This document shows positions 8,796 to 18,403 of a stretch of DNA of 64,000 nucleotides, piece by piece. The position numbers and the translations under genes were made by a program. The stretch's first letter is position 1; each line of letters opens with the position of its first letter. The DNA is from Chitinophaga flava (GTDB taxonomy: Bacteria; Bacteroidota; Bacteroidia; Chitinophagales; Chitinophagaceae): positions 434,001 through 498,000 of the forward strand of contig NZ_QFFJ01000002.1 of the NCBI RefSeq assembly GCF_003308995.1, given 5' to 3'. Under the pieces are notes generated by a model. It made no database searches. It was not told the origin of the DNA and was given only the letters and a program-made list of their open reading frames with translations.

Positions 8796-10331
8796 TTAGA
8801 AAAAGCCCAGCTTTACTTTGCTGTAGGAAATGAGCATGTTTTTGGTCTGGCGGTAGTGGCTGAGCATCATTTTGTGATTTTCTCTGCCGAAGCCCGATTT
8901 TTTATAGCCGCCAAAGGGGGCGTGAGCGGGGTAGGCATGGTAGCAGTTGACCCATACGCGTCCTGCCTGGATAGCCCGTGGCACCTGGTACAGCTCGTGG
9001 GCATCGCGCGTCCATACGCCGGCGCCGAGGCCATATAAGGTATCGTTGGCGATGTCTATTGCTTCCTGGGTGGTGCGGAAGGTAGTCACACAGCTTACAG
9101 GGCCAAAGATTTCTTCCTGGAAGATCCTCATTTTGTTATGGCCTTTGAAAAGGGTAGGCTGTATGTAATAACCGTGTTCCAGCCCGCTGTTCTGATGGAA
9201 AGCATCTCCGCCGCAGAGCACCTGGGCACCTTCCTTTTTACCGATCTCCAGGTAGCTGAGGATTTTGTTGTATTGATCTTCTGATGCCTGTGCGCCCATC
9301 ATGACGGTGGCATCCAGCGGGTGTCCCATTTTAATGGCTTGGGTACGTTGTATCACTTTATCCATGAATACGTCGTAAATTTTTTCATGGACGAGGATAC
9401 GGCTCGGACAGGTACATACTTCGCCCTGGTTGAGTGCAAACATCACTGCACCTTCCACGGCTTTGTCGAAAAATTCATCATCTGCATCGGCTACTGATTC
9501 AAAGAAGATGTTAGGGCTTTTGCCACCGAGTTCCATCGTAACCGGGATGAGGTTTTCGGAAGCATACTGCATGATGAGGCGGCCGGTGGTGGTTTCACCG
9601 GTAAAGGCCACTTTCTGTATGCGGGGTGAGGATGCCAGTGGTTTACCAGCTTCCGGTCCGAAACCGGTTACGATATTGAGTACGCCTGCGGGCAGCAGGT
9701 CGCCTATAAGCTCCATGAGGCACATGATGCTGGTAGGTGTCTGTTCTGCCGGTTTTACTACTACACAGCATCCTGCAGCCAGGGCTGGCGCTATTTTCCA
9801 GGCGCCCATCAGCAGGGGAAAGTTCCATGGGATGATCTGTCCTACTACGCCGATAGGTTCGTGCAGATTGATGCATACGGTATGCTCATCATGTTCGCTG
9901 ATGCTGCCTTCCTCGCTGCGGATAACGCCGGCAAAATAACGGAAATGGTCTATTACCAGTGGGATGTCGGCGGCACGGGTTTCGCGGAGAGCCTTCCCGT
10001 TGTCGATCGTTTCTATGATAGCGAGGTAGTCGAGGTTGTCTTCAATCACCTGGGCAATCCGAAGCAGGATATTACTGCGATAGGTGGCAGCTGTTTTGCT
10101 CCAGCTGGCAAAGGCCTGATGGGCTGCATCGATCGCTTTTTCTATATCCCGGGCATTGCCCCGGGCGGCCTGGGTAAATACTTTACCGTCAATAGGAGAT
10201 ATATTATCAAAATATTCACCGCTGTCTGGTTTCACCCATTGACCACCGATATAATGTTCATATCTGGCTTTGAATTCCGGCCGTTCTGCTATATGAGGGT
10301 CAGGAATACCAGCTGTTGCTGTACTTTTCAT
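8796..10331 (-). CDS. NAD-dependent aldehyde dehydrogenase (acetaldehyde dehydrogenase type)
   Basis: The 511-residue enzyme contains the full aldehyde dehydrogenase core: the NAD-binding segment IGVVGQIIPWNFPLLMGAWK, general base Glu267 in MELGGKSPNIF, and catalytic Cys306 in NQGEVCTCPS. The second Cys at 308 is typical of the ExaC/AldB-like subgroup. It oxidises aldehydes to acids in the cytoplasm, probably acetaldehyde or other short aliphatic aldehydes. It forms an operon with the DUF779 gene and faces an AraC-type regulator. Two 12-base direct repeats in the gap suggest control by that regulator. Confidence 0.92.
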   Translation of the reverse strand: MKSTATAGIPDPHIAERPEFKARYEHYIGGQWVKPDSGEYFDNISPIDGKVFTQAARGNARDIEKAIDAAHQAFASWSKTAATYRSNILLRIAQVIEDNLDYLAIIETIDNGKALRETRAADIPLVIDHFRYFAGVIRSEEGSISEHDEHTVCINLHEPIGVVGQIIPWNFPLLMGAWKIAPALAAGCCVVVKPAEQTPTSIMCLMELIGDLLPAGVLNIVTGFGPEAGKPLASSPRIQKVAFTGETTTGRLIMQYASENLIPVTMELGGKSPNIFFESVADADDEFFDKAVEGAVMFALNQGEVCTCPSRILVHEKIYDVFMDKVIQRTQAIKMGHPLDATVMMGAQASEDQYNKILSYLEIGKKEGAQVLCGGDAFHQNSGLEHGYYIQPTLFKGHNKMRIFQEEIFGPVSCVTTFRTTQEAIDIANDTLYGLGAGVWTRDAHELYQVPRAIQAGRVWVNCYHAYPAHAPFGGYKKSGFGRENHKMMLSHYRQTKNMLISYSKVKLGFF

Positions 10332-10434
10332 AACGGACTTTTTTGATGAGGAAATACTGCGCGCTGTACTGCCTGTGGCTGCTGTGGCGCTATAATGCTA
10401 ATTTGCTAAACATAACGGGGTTGATAGCAGATTT

Positions 10435-10467
10435 TCGTACTTATCTATAGCACAATCGTACCTATCT
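10435..10467. promoter_or_regulatory. Paired direct repeats, candidate AraC-type operator
   Basis: TCGTACTTATCT at 10435 and TCGTACCTATCT at 10456 differ by one base and are 21 bp apart, two helical turns. That geometry is typical of AraC-family half-sites. They lie between the aldehyde dehydrogenase gene and the divergent AraC gene. Confidence 0.55.
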
Positions 10468-10514
10468 TTTATTTTCTGCGTGGAAATTCAGTAAATTGAT
10501 ATTCGTAAAAAGTG

Positions 10515-11447
10515 ATGGTTATGCCGGTAAAAAATTATGTGGACCATATAGATTTTACCCATCCCAGGTGTTTGCAACAGCTGGTAGAGAACAGGCGTAT
10601 CTATAACCTGAAAAACTGCGAGCTGAATATCTTTGAGAGTTATCAGCAAGCGTATAAAGTACCATTGTCTTTTGGTGATTTTGTGATCACCAGTATGATA
10701 AGAGGTAAAAAAGTGATGCATCTGCCCGACCGGCCGGCATTTGAATATTATCCTGGTGAATCAGTGATTGTTCCCGCCAATGGAGCTATGATCATCGATT
10801 TTCCGGAAGCAACACCAGACAACCCTACCCAGTGCATTGCACTCACAGTAGATGATATGTATATCCGTAATACCCTGCAATATCTGAATGATCATTACAA
10901 CAGTGAGCCTACCGAAAAAAATGAATGGCGCCTGCAGTTTCACAAATATCATTTTGAGAATGATGAAAATATCACGGATGTCATCAACAAGCTGGTACGC
11001 ATTTGTCACAGCGCAGACCTGAGCAAAGACATCTATGCAGACCTTAACATGAAAGAGCTGTTGATTCGTATCTTACAAAGCCAGCATCTGCAGGTAATTG
11101 AGGAAGAGAGCGCAGTAGACAGCAACAACAGCCGCCTGCATTTTGTATTGCATTATATCCACGAACATCTCACAGAAAAAATCGCGGTAGATACGCTCTG
11201 TAAAAAAGCTTACCTGAGCCGCAACATATTCTTCAAATGGTTTAAAGAGCAGTTTGGCATCACCCCACTTGAATATATTAACCGCGAGCGGATCAAACTG
11301 GCCAAACAGCTGCTGGCAGACAACAGATATACCGTAAGTCAGGTGGGCATGCAATGCGGATTCAATGATACCAACTATTTCGTCCGTCTCTTTAAAAACA
11401 CTGAAGGCATCACCCCTGGCGCTTATCAGCTCATCTGCCGGAAATAA
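10515..11447 (+). CDS. AraC family transcriptional regulator
   Basis: The product is about 310 residues; possible starts are GTG at 10512 and ATG at 10515 or 10521. The C-terminal 100 residues form the two helix-turn-helix AraC domain (KAYLSRNIFFKWFKEQFGIT, then VSQVGMQCGFNDTNYFVRLF and a GITPGAY ending). The N-terminal domain (residues 30-190) resembles the AraC N-terminal sensor type, with PGESVIVPANGAMIIDFPEA. It is divergent from the aldehyde dehydrogenase/DUF779 operon and probably activates it in response to an aldehyde or alcohol signal. Confidence 0.9.
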   Translation: MVMPVKNYVDHIDFTHPRCLQQLVENRRIYNLKNCELNIFESYQQAYKVPLSFGDFVITSMIRGKKVMHLPDRPAFEYYPGESVIVPANGAMIIDFPEATPDNPTQCIALTVDDMYIRNTLQYLNDHYNSEPTEKNEWRLQFHKYHFENDENITDVINKLVRICHSADLSKDIYADLNMKELLIRILQSQHLQVIEEESAVDSNNSRLHFVLHYIHEHLTEKIAVDTLCKKAYLSRNIFFKWFKEQFGITPLEYINRERIKLAKQLLADNRYTVSQVGMQCGFNDTNYFVRLFKNTEGITPGAYQLICRK

Positions 11448-11530
11448 CCATTTCCCTTTTTCGTCAATTAAAAATACTTTGTACTTTGTAGCATTGCTGA
11501 CGCGCAGCATTACAACCCTATGCTTAAAAA

Positions 11531-12088
11531 ATGACGCAACACAACCGGACTGTCTCCGCTGCCCAGATCAATGAGGGCTTGCGTAACCAGGATAAAGATG
11601 TATTCCATCACCTGTACAATACCTACAGCAGGGAACTCTATCTGCTCGCCTTCCGTTGGGTACAGGATGAAGGGCTGGCAAAAGATATGGTACATAATCT
11701 GTTTGTACACCTCTGGGAAAAAGGGAATACCCTCACGATTACCGGAGAGGTACGACATTACCTGTTCCGCGCCATTACCAATATGTCCATCAATGAATTA
11801 AAGCGCCGTTCCCGTACTGTCAGTGAAGAATTACTACGTTTTGAATCAGATACCGCTTCCTTTTATGAGATCGCAGATTATATCCTGTTTCAGCAGGAGC
11901 TGTTAAACCACCTGGCGCCATTGGCGCCCCGTTGCCGGGAGATCTTTATCCTGAGCAGGGTGCAGGGCCTGGAACCGGCCGAAATAGCGGAAAAACTGGG
12001 TATTACGCTTAATACAGTCTATTATCAGCTGTCGGTGGCACTCAGTTCTCTGCGTGATACCCTGCTGCCGAAAAAAAAATTACGCTGA
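11531..12088 (+). CDS. ECF RNA polymerase sigma factor (locus 1)
   Basis: The 185-residue protein has region 2 (DVFHHLYNTYSRELYLLAFR, then WVQDEGLAKDMVHNLFVHLW) and region 4 (RCREIFILSRVQGLEPAEIA, then the recognition helix KLGITLNTVYYQLSVALSSL). It belongs to the Bacteroidota ECF group that pairs with FecR anti-sigma factors. It is the first gene of a sigma/FecR/SusC/SusD set and should direct transcription of the downstream transporter genes when the transporter's STN domain signals substrate binding. The FecR gene follows after 44 bases. Confidence 0.92.
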   Translation: MTQHNRTVSAAQINEGLRNQDKDVFHHLYNTYSRELYLLAFRWVQDEGLAKDMVHNLFVHLWEKGNTLTITGEVRHYLFRAITNMSINELKRRSRTVSEELLRFESDTASFYEIADYILFQQELLNHLAPLAPRCREIFILSRVQGLEPAEIAEKLGITLNTVYYQLSVALSSLRDTLLPKKKLR

Positions 12089-12132
12089 CATCAAAGTTTA
12101 TCATTTCTCAATTGTCATAATAGTATACAGCC

Positions 12133-13107
12133 ATGAAAAAAGAGGAAGTACCAGCGTTCATCATAGCCTGTTTGTCTGAACCAGACAATGCAGCGAAACA
12201 GCAACAGTTGAAAGACTGGTTGCTGGAAGATGAAACGCATGCGGCCCTGCTGGCGGATTACAGCCGGCTGTGGAAAACAACAGCAGCGCTGCCGGAGCAT
12301 GATTTTGACGTGGCAACCGGATGGGACAACCTGCAACTGGCGACTGTAGCACGTAAACAGCCGATGCCAACCATCTTCCGCCGCCACTGGTGGAAAGTGG
12401 CCGCTGTATTGCTGCCGCTGACAATCCTGGCAGGATGGTGGTGGATAAATGAACAACAGGGAAAGGAAGTGGTCACCTATATTGCGCAAGGCAACTTTAA
12501 AGACAGCCTGCGACTGCCGGATGGTTCCGTTGTTTTTATGAAACCGGGCAGTATCCTGCACTATCATAAAAACTTCCGGGACCGGGCGGTGGAACTACAA
12601 AGCGGTGAAGCATTTTTCGATATCGTACAAAATGAGCAACAACGTTTTGTTGTAAACGCTGCCAATGCGGCGGTAGAAGTACTGGGCACCTCCTTTAACG
12701 TTAAAACCTCTACCGATTATACAGATGTAGCCGTATGGGACGGAAAGGTGAAACTGAGTGCTGCAACAGGAGGAGAAGGAGTGATACTAACGCCGGCGAC
12801 TATGGGAAAAGTAGATGGTTATACCGGTAAGGTGGAGACGATGGAAGGGGCCTTTGAATACCGCTGTGGATGGGCTAATAATGACCTGAGTTTTAACAAC
12901 CAGCCGCTGATTACGGTATTGAATACACTGTCTTCCTTTTATCATGTGAGGATAAGCGTTGCAGATACGACCATGTTAGATGAAAATATAACGGCACGAT
13001 TTAAAAATATAACGCTTGAAGAAGCTTTGGGAGTAATCAGGGAAATGCTTGACCTGAAAGCAGACCATATTTCCGCGGCGGAGTTTGTACTGAGAAAGAT
13101 GAAGTAG
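12133..13107 (+). CDS. FecR family anti-sigma factor (locus 1)
   Basis: The 324-residue protein has a cytoplasmic N-terminus, one membrane span near residues 78-98 (VAAVLLPLTILAGWWW), and a periplasmic FecR domain containing DSLRLPDGSVVFMKPGSILHY, GEAFFDIVQNEQQRFVVNAA and VLGTSFNVKTS. A C-terminal secretin-like segment (residues 250-310) resembles the STN fold. It should hold the ECF sigma factor inactive and relay the signal from the partner SusC. A 172-base gap separates it from the SusC gene. Confidence 0.92.
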   Translation: MKKEEVPAFIIACLSEPDNAAKQQQLKDWLLEDETHAALLADYSRLWKTTAALPEHDFDVATGWDNLQLATVARKQPMPTIFRRHWWKVAAVLLPLTILAGWWWINEQQGKEVVTYIAQGNFKDSLRLPDGSVVFMKPGSILHYHKNFRDRAVELQSGEAFFDIVQNEQQRFVVNAANAAVEVLGTSFNVKTSTDYTDVAVWDGKVKLSAATGGEGVILTPATMGKVDGYTGKVETMEGAFEYRCGWANNDLSFNNQPLITVLNTLSSFYHVRISVADTTMLDENITARFKNITLEEALGVIREMLDLKADHISAAEFVLRKMK

Positions 13108-13279
13108 CATACCTACATCACAACATTCTGATCATAATTTTATATTACCGGCTAACCTGTAATGCCTGGCCATTGGCCTGTGAGCTTGTTATGCCTGTAA
13201 TTTCCATATGATATCTTTTCTGCAGAAAAGGTAATTGCCAGCGGCTGTCTGTTACTGTATATGTATCAACTAAAATCAA

Positions 13280-16200
13280 ATGCGTAGTAGCATGAAAAAA
13301 GTTAAATTTATCTGTACGGTCATTATGATCGTTTTAACCTGTGCCCGCGCGTTCGCGCAAGACAAATCCTCTGTACTGACGAAGCGGGTATCCCTCGAAG
13401 TTACCGACAAACCTGTGCCTGAAATCCTGACCCTGATTGAAAAGCAGCTCAGTGTTTCATTTGCTTATCCCAATGAAGTTGTGAACGGGCGTGGTAACTT
13501 CTCCTTTAAAGAAAAAAATACCCAACTGGAAAACATCCTCAAAGTATTGTTTCCAGCGAGCAGCTTTCAGATCAAAGCTATGGGTACACATGTGGTGATC
13601 AAACAGCTGCCGAAAGTACAAGGCCCGCTGATCCAGCTCAAAGGCCGTATCATGGACAAACAGACCGGAGAAGCATTACCTGGTGCGGTGATCACTTCCC
13701 GGGAAACGGGTAAATCAGTGGTATCCGGCGAAGATGGTTCTTTCACTTTGTCTGCTCCGGAAGGAGGTACTTATCAGGTAGCTTTTATCGGTTATGAAAC
13801 TGCTGTGAATACAGTCAGGGGCAACAAATCCGCTGATGTACAGCTGGTCCGCCGTATTGCTGAAATGAACACCGTAGTGGTGACAGCACTGGGCATAGGC
13901 CGCCAGCAGCGTTCGCTGGGTTATGCTTATACCGATGTAAAAGGTTCTGATTTTACCAAAGCCAGGGAAAACAATCCCGTGGCCTCTTTAGCAGGAAGAG
14001 TGGCCGGCCTCGATGTAAACATGACCAACAGCGGTGTAGGCGCTTCTGTAAAAGTGACCCTGCGCGGTGTAAAAGTAGTGGGTGGCGATAACCAGCCATT
14101 GTATGTGATTGATGGAGTGCCTATCAACAACTCCTCACCCGGACAGGCCGATAAATACGGTGGTTACGATCTGGGCGATGGTACCAGCATTATCAACCCC
14201 GATGAAATAGAAACCATGTCGGTGCTGAAAGGTGGTGCTGCTACTGCATTATACGGCAGCAGAGCATCCAATGGCGTTATCCTCATCACCACCAAAAAAG
14301 GAAATAACAAAGGGCTGGAAGTAGAAGTAACTTCCAACGCTGTGCTGGAGAAACTCAATAACAGCTACGATTTCCAGGAAGAATATGGCTCCGGCCGTGC
14401 GGGACAGCTGCCCCGTGATGCTGCCACCGCCCGCACCTACACACAATCCAGCTGGGGCCCCAAACTGAGCGCCGACAGTACAACATGGCTGTGGAATGGT
14501 AACAGGGTGCCCTACGTAAAAGCTGTTAATCCTATCCAGAAATTTTTCCGCGAAGGCCTGACACTGTCCAACTCCATCGCCATGGCTACCGGTAATGATA
14601 AAAGCCAGCTGCGTTTTACTTATACCAATCTGCACAACAAAGACATTGTACCGGCCAGTGGACTGGATCGCCATAACTTCGCCATCAGAGGCACTTCGAA
14701 GCTGACCGATAAACTGAGCATCGATGCCAAGGTGGCTTATCTCAGTGAAAAAGTTAATAACCGCCCGGCTTTGTCCGATAACCCGAATAACATCGGTTAT
14801 GTATTGAGCGGTATTGCCCCCAACATCTCCATAGACTGGCTTAAAGAATACAAAGACCCCAAGACCGGTGATTACATAGACTGGAATAATGAACCCTATC
14901 AGGTAAACCCCTACTGGGCATTAAACGAACAGCCCAACAACAGTAAACAGGACAGACTTACCGGTTTCGCGATGCTGAAATACCAGCTCACCCCATACCT
15001 GAGCGTACAGGGCCGCACCGGTACCGATTATTCGAAATTCAGCTTTCGGGAGTTTACAGAATTTTCCTCACCCTTTAACACCACAGGAGCGATTGCCCTG
15101 AAAGACCGCACCTTGCGGGAAACCAATTCCGAACTGTTGCTGACTTTCAGCAAACAGGTAAAGGATTTTCAGATAAACGCCAACCTGGGTACAAACCGCA
15201 TGGACTATGAAGAAAATGTACTCGATACCAGAGGAAGAGATATCAGTGTCAGAGGTATTAAAAGCATCAACAACTTCAGGACAAAACTCAGCGAAGAAAC
15301 CGTCAACCGCAAACGGATCAATTCTGTGTATGGCGCGCTGAGTGTGGCTTACAAAAACTATCTGTACCTGGACCTGACAGGTCGTAATGACTGGTCTTCT
15401 ACGCTGGCCACTGGAAAAAACTCCTTCTTTTATCCCTCCGTATCTGCCAGCTTTGTGTTCTCCGAACTGATGCCGCAGAATGAACTGCTGAACTTCGGTA
15501 AAATCCGTTTATCCGTGGCGCAAACCGGTACGGATGCAGTTGATCCCTATCAGTTGAAAATAACCTATGCCAACAACCCCAATATTCCGATGGTGGGAGG
15601 TTATTCTATCGGCGGCGTAGCTGTGGACAGGGTTCCTTTCGAAGGACTGAAACCCAGTATCAGCAAGTCTTACGAAGCAGGTATCAATCTGGTGATGTTG
15701 CATAACAGGGTAAACATGGATGTTACCTTCTACAAATCCAATACAAGAGATCAGGTGTTGTTCCCTACCATTACTTCTGCCAGTGGCTATACTACGGCCG
15801 CCATCAACTCAGGCAATGTGCAGAACAAAGGTGTGGAAGTAGCATTGGGCATCAAACCCATCGTATCCAAAAATTTCAACTGGGATATGAACATTACCTG
15901 GGCCCGCAACGTAAACAAGATCCTGGAGTTAAGCCCGATGGTTTCCGGTTATTATACCCTGGCATCTGCACGTTGGGCTAATGCCTCCATTGTGGCCCAG
16001 GAAGGAGAGGAGTATGGAATTATTGTAGGACGTAAGTTCCTGAGAGATGATAAAGGCACGGTGGTGCTGGATGATAAGCTGCTGCCCCGTTATGAAGCCG
16101 AAGATACCCGTCTGGGTAACGGCCAGTTCAAATGGATTGGTGGTATCAACAATCGTTTTGCTTATAAAAACTTTGCATTGTCTGTGTTGCTGGATGTCAG

Positions 16201-16735
16201 ACATGGTGGACATATCTACTCCATGACTAACCTGCGTGCTTATGCCAACGGCCGGCAGAAAGGAACCCTGGAAGGCCGCGAAAGCTGGACCCAGTCTGAA
16301 AAAGAAAGAGTGGCTGCCGGTGTTGAGCCTGCCAACTGGAAACCAACTGGCGGTATTTTCGTAACCGGTGTACAGGAAGATGGAGTAGACGGAAATGGTA
16401 ATAAAAAATATAAATCAGCATCCGGCTTTGTAAGCCCGCAGGTATACTGGACACGTATTACAGACAATATCCCTGAAGCGTTTATCTATGATGCTTCCTT
16501 CGTGAAAGTGCGTCAGATCACACTGGATTATCATCTCCCTAAAAGCATTCTGCGCAAAACTATGATCCGCGATCTGACGGTGTCACTCGTAGCGCGCAAC
16601 CTGTTCATCTTAAGTAAAGATGTACCAAACATCGACCCTCAGTCCAGCTACAACAACAGCAATGGCCAGGGTTTTGAATATGGTTCACTGCCTACCCGCC
16701 GCTCTTATGGTATCAACCTGTATGCAAAATTTTAA
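13280..16735 (+). CDS. SusC/RagA family TonB-linked outer-membrane transporter with STN domain (locus 1)
   Basis: The protein has 1151 residues. A signal peptide ends near AFAQ (residue 27). An STN signalling domain (about 33-112, VSLEVTDKPVPEILTLIEKQ) follows, then a carboxypeptidase-regulatory-like domain (about 120-195, GRIMDKQTGEALPGAVITSR). The plug contains LYVIDGVPINN and ALYGSRASNGVILITTKKG, and a long barrel ends in SYGINLYAKF. The STN domain places it as the outer-membrane sensor of the upstream sigma/FecR pair. The cognate SusD gene starts five bases later. No degradative enzyme is linked, so the substrate is unknown. An alternative start is 13292. Confidence 0.93.
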   Translation: MRSSMKKVKFICTVIMIVLTCARAFAQDKSSVLTKRVSLEVTDKPVPEILTLIEKQLSVSFAYPNEVVNGRGNFSFKEKNTQLENILKVLFPASSFQIKAMGTHVVIKQLPKVQGPLIQLKGRIMDKQTGEALPGAVITSRETGKSVVSGEDGSFTLSAPEGGTYQVAFIGYETAVNTVRGNKSADVQLVRRIAEMNTVVVTALGIGRQQRSLGYAYTDVKGSDFTKARENNPVASLAGRVAGLDVNMTNSGVGASVKVTLRGVKVVGGDNQPLYVIDGVPINNSSPGQADKYGGYDLGDGTSIINPDEIETMSVLKGGAATALYGSRASNGVILITTKKGNNKGLEVEVTSNAVLEKLNNSYDFQEEYGSGRAGQLPRDAATARTYTQSSWGPKLSADSTTWLWNGNRVPYVKAVNPIQKFFREGLTLSNSIAMATGNDKSQLRFTYTNLHNKDIVPASGLDRHNFAIRGTSKLTDKLSIDAKVAYLSEKVNNRPALSDNPNNIGYVLSGIAPNISIDWLKEYKDPKTGDYIDWNNEPYQVNPYWALNEQPNNSKQDRLTGFAMLKYQLTPYLSVQGRTGTDYSKFSFREFTEFSSPFNTTGAIALKDRTLRETNSELLLTFSKQVKDFQINANLGTNRMDYEENVLDTRGRDISVRGIKSINNFRTKLSEETVNRKRINSVYGALSVAYKNYLYLDLTGRNDWSSTLATGKNSFFYPSVSASFVFSELMPQNELLNFGKIRLSVAQTGTDAVDPYQLKITYANNPNIPMVGGYSIGGVAVDRVPFEGLKPSISKSYEAGINLVMLHNRVNMDVTFYKSNTRDQVLFPTITSASGYTTAAINSGNVQNKGVEVALGIKPIVSKNFNWDMNITWARNVNKILELSPMVSGYYTLASARWANASIVAQEGEEYGIIVGRKFLRDDKGTVVLDDKLLPRYEAEDTRLGNGQFKWIGGINNRFAYKNFALSVLLDVRHGGHIYSMTNLRAYANGRQKGTLEGRESWTQSEKERVAAGVEPANWKPTGGIFVTGVQEDGVDGNGNKKYKSASGFVSPQVYWTRITDNIPEAFIYDASFVKVRQITLDYHLPKSILRKTMIRDLTVSLVARNLFILSKDVPNIDPQSSYNNSNGQGFEYGSLPTRRSYGINLYAKF

Positions 16736-16739
16736 ATCC

Positions 16740-18272
16740 ATGAAGATGAAAAATATTTTTCTACTAATATTCACCGTACTGCTGTTAGGTAGTTGTACGA
16801 AAGATTTTGAAACGATCAACGAGAATCCTACCAGAGGCAATACCATTGCACCAGGACAACAGCTGGCAGCAGCTGCCTATTTTCTCAGTGGTGGCCGTGA
16901 GGCAGGATATGCGAATCTGCACATTTTTCAGCCGATGGTACAATACATGAATGGTGCTTATGGACAGCGTGTCGGTTCCAAGTTTGTACGGGATGATTTT
17001 TTTAATGAACGTGTATGGGAGATCTTTTATAACCGCAGCCTCAAACAGCTGATCGATATGCTGCACCGCTGCGACAATGACCCGCAGCTGGTGAATTACA
17101 TGGCTGCCGGCCGTATCCTGAAAGTATACATCTTCTCCATCCTGACAGATACCTACGGAGATGTGCCCTACTCCGAAGCAGGCTTGGCCTATTATAAAAA
17201 TATCTATACACCCCGCTACGATAAGCAGGAAGATATCTACAACGATCTGTTCAAAGAGCTGACCGAAGCAGTGAAACAGTTTGATGCTACCAAAGACAGA
17301 TTAGAGAATGATATTGTATATCAGGGTGATGTGGCCAAGTGGAAAAAACTGGCAAACTCCCTGCGACTGAGACTGGGCATGCGTTTGTCTAAAGTGGATG
17401 AAAACAGGGCCAGACAGGAAGTACAGGCTGCTATTGCCGGTGGAACCTTTACCAGTGCCAATGATAATTTTAAAATGGTACATGAAGAGTATGCCTATCC
17501 CGATCTGCGAGGTAATGGTTTAGCACAGGCCTTACAGGAAACACAAACCTATCTTTACAGCAACGGTAGCGCCACTTTTGTGAACTACCTGAAAGCTGAA
17601 AATGACCCCAGACTCAGCGCCTTTTTTATTAACAGAGATAGCAGAGGAAGAGATATCACTCACCTGACCAATTATATGCCGATTGCACCAGGTTTGTACT
17701 GGTGGGATGAATGGGGCGCCTGGAGAGCACCCGATGGTACTATGATAGAACAGGCCGACAAATTCTGCAAAGTCAACACACCTTTTTATCAGTTGAAAGC
17801 GCCGTTCCTGCATTTCGGATATGCGGAAGTGGAATTCCTGAAGGCCGAGGCGGCTGTCCGCGGATGGACCGGTGATGATGCCAACCAGCATTACCAGGAA
17901 GCTATCCGGACTGCGATGAAACAGCTGGACATGTATCCTGGTATGAATCCGGTAGACCCTCAGAAAGCATCCGACTTTGTGACTGCTCATACACTGACCG
18001 CCGGCAAAGAGCTGGAACAGATCAATATGCAGAAATGGGTGGCGCTTTTTCCTAATGGTTATGAGGCATATGCCAATCTGAGAAGGACAGGCTTTCCCAA
18101 AACGTTGCCGGTAAAAGATGTAGACGGAGAATCTGTCACCGGTGGAGTTATGCCACGCCGGCTGTTTTATCCTGCTACAGAGGCATTTAACAATACCAAA
18201 AATTATAGAGAAGCATTGAATAGGATCGGTGGTAAAAATGATTGGTTAAAGAGGGTTTGGTGGGACAAATAA
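16740..18272 (+). CDS. SusD/RagB family outer-membrane lipoprotein (locus 1)
   Basis: I place the start at 16740 (ATG AAG ATG AAA), just after the SusC stop; 16746 is also possible. An upstream in-frame ATG within the SusC gene only adds residues ahead of the signal. The lipobox LLLGSC ends at residue 18. The 510-residue body is alpha-helical with TPR-like pairs. It resembles the SusD-like_2 subgroup (AAYFLSGGREAGYANLHIFQ, VEFLKAEAAVRGW, with GYEAYANLRRTGFP near the C-terminus). It should cap the SusC barrel and capture substrate at the surface. A strong terminator follows. Confidence 0.9.
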   Translation: MKMKNIFLLIFTVLLLGSCTKDFETINENPTRGNTIAPGQQLAAAAYFLSGGREAGYANLHIFQPMVQYMNGAYGQRVGSKFVRDDFFNERVWEIFYNRSLKQLIDMLHRCDNDPQLVNYMAAGRILKVYIFSILTDTYGDVPYSEAGLAYYKNIYTPRYDKQEDIYNDLFKELTEAVKQFDATKDRLENDIVYQGDVAKWKKLANSLRLRLGMRLSKVDENRARQEVQAAIAGGTFTSANDNFKMVHEEYAYPDLRGNGLAQALQETQTYLYSNGSATFVNYLKAENDPRLSAFFINRDSRGRDITHLTNYMPIAPGLYWWDEWGAWRAPDGTMIEQADKFCKVNTPFYQLKAPFLHFGYAEVEFLKAEAAVRGWTGDDANQHYQEAIRTAMKQLDMYPGMNPVDPQKASDFVTAHTLTAGKELEQINMQKWVALFPNGYEAYANLRRTGFPKTLPVKDVDGESVTGGVMPRRLFYPATEAFNNTKNYREALNRIGGKNDWLKRVWWDK

Positions 18273-18284
18273 TGCGTTGTGGAC

Positions 18285-18320
18285 AAGAGGGGATCTCTTC
18301 GGAGATGCCCTCTTTTTGTT
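18285..18320 (+). terminator. Terminator of the first SusCD locus
   Basis: AAGAGGG pairs with CCCTCTT, with an inner ATCTC/GAGAT stem closed by a TTCG tetraloop, followed by a T-run. Confidence 0.88.
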
Positions 18321-18336
18321 TTATATAAAAGAGAAA

Positions 18337-18376
18337 AAACCAGACGACCGGATAAAAAAATCCAGTCGTCTGGTTT
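18337..18376 (-). terminator. Terminator at the 3' end of the secreted-paralogue operon
   Basis: CCAGACGAC pairs with GTCGTCTGG around an A-rich loop. On the minus strand the stem is followed by T-rich sequence, so it ends the minus-strand operon. Confidence 0.75.
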
Positions 18377-18403
18377 GCTTCAAGCTAGCCATGGATAAGG
18401 GTT

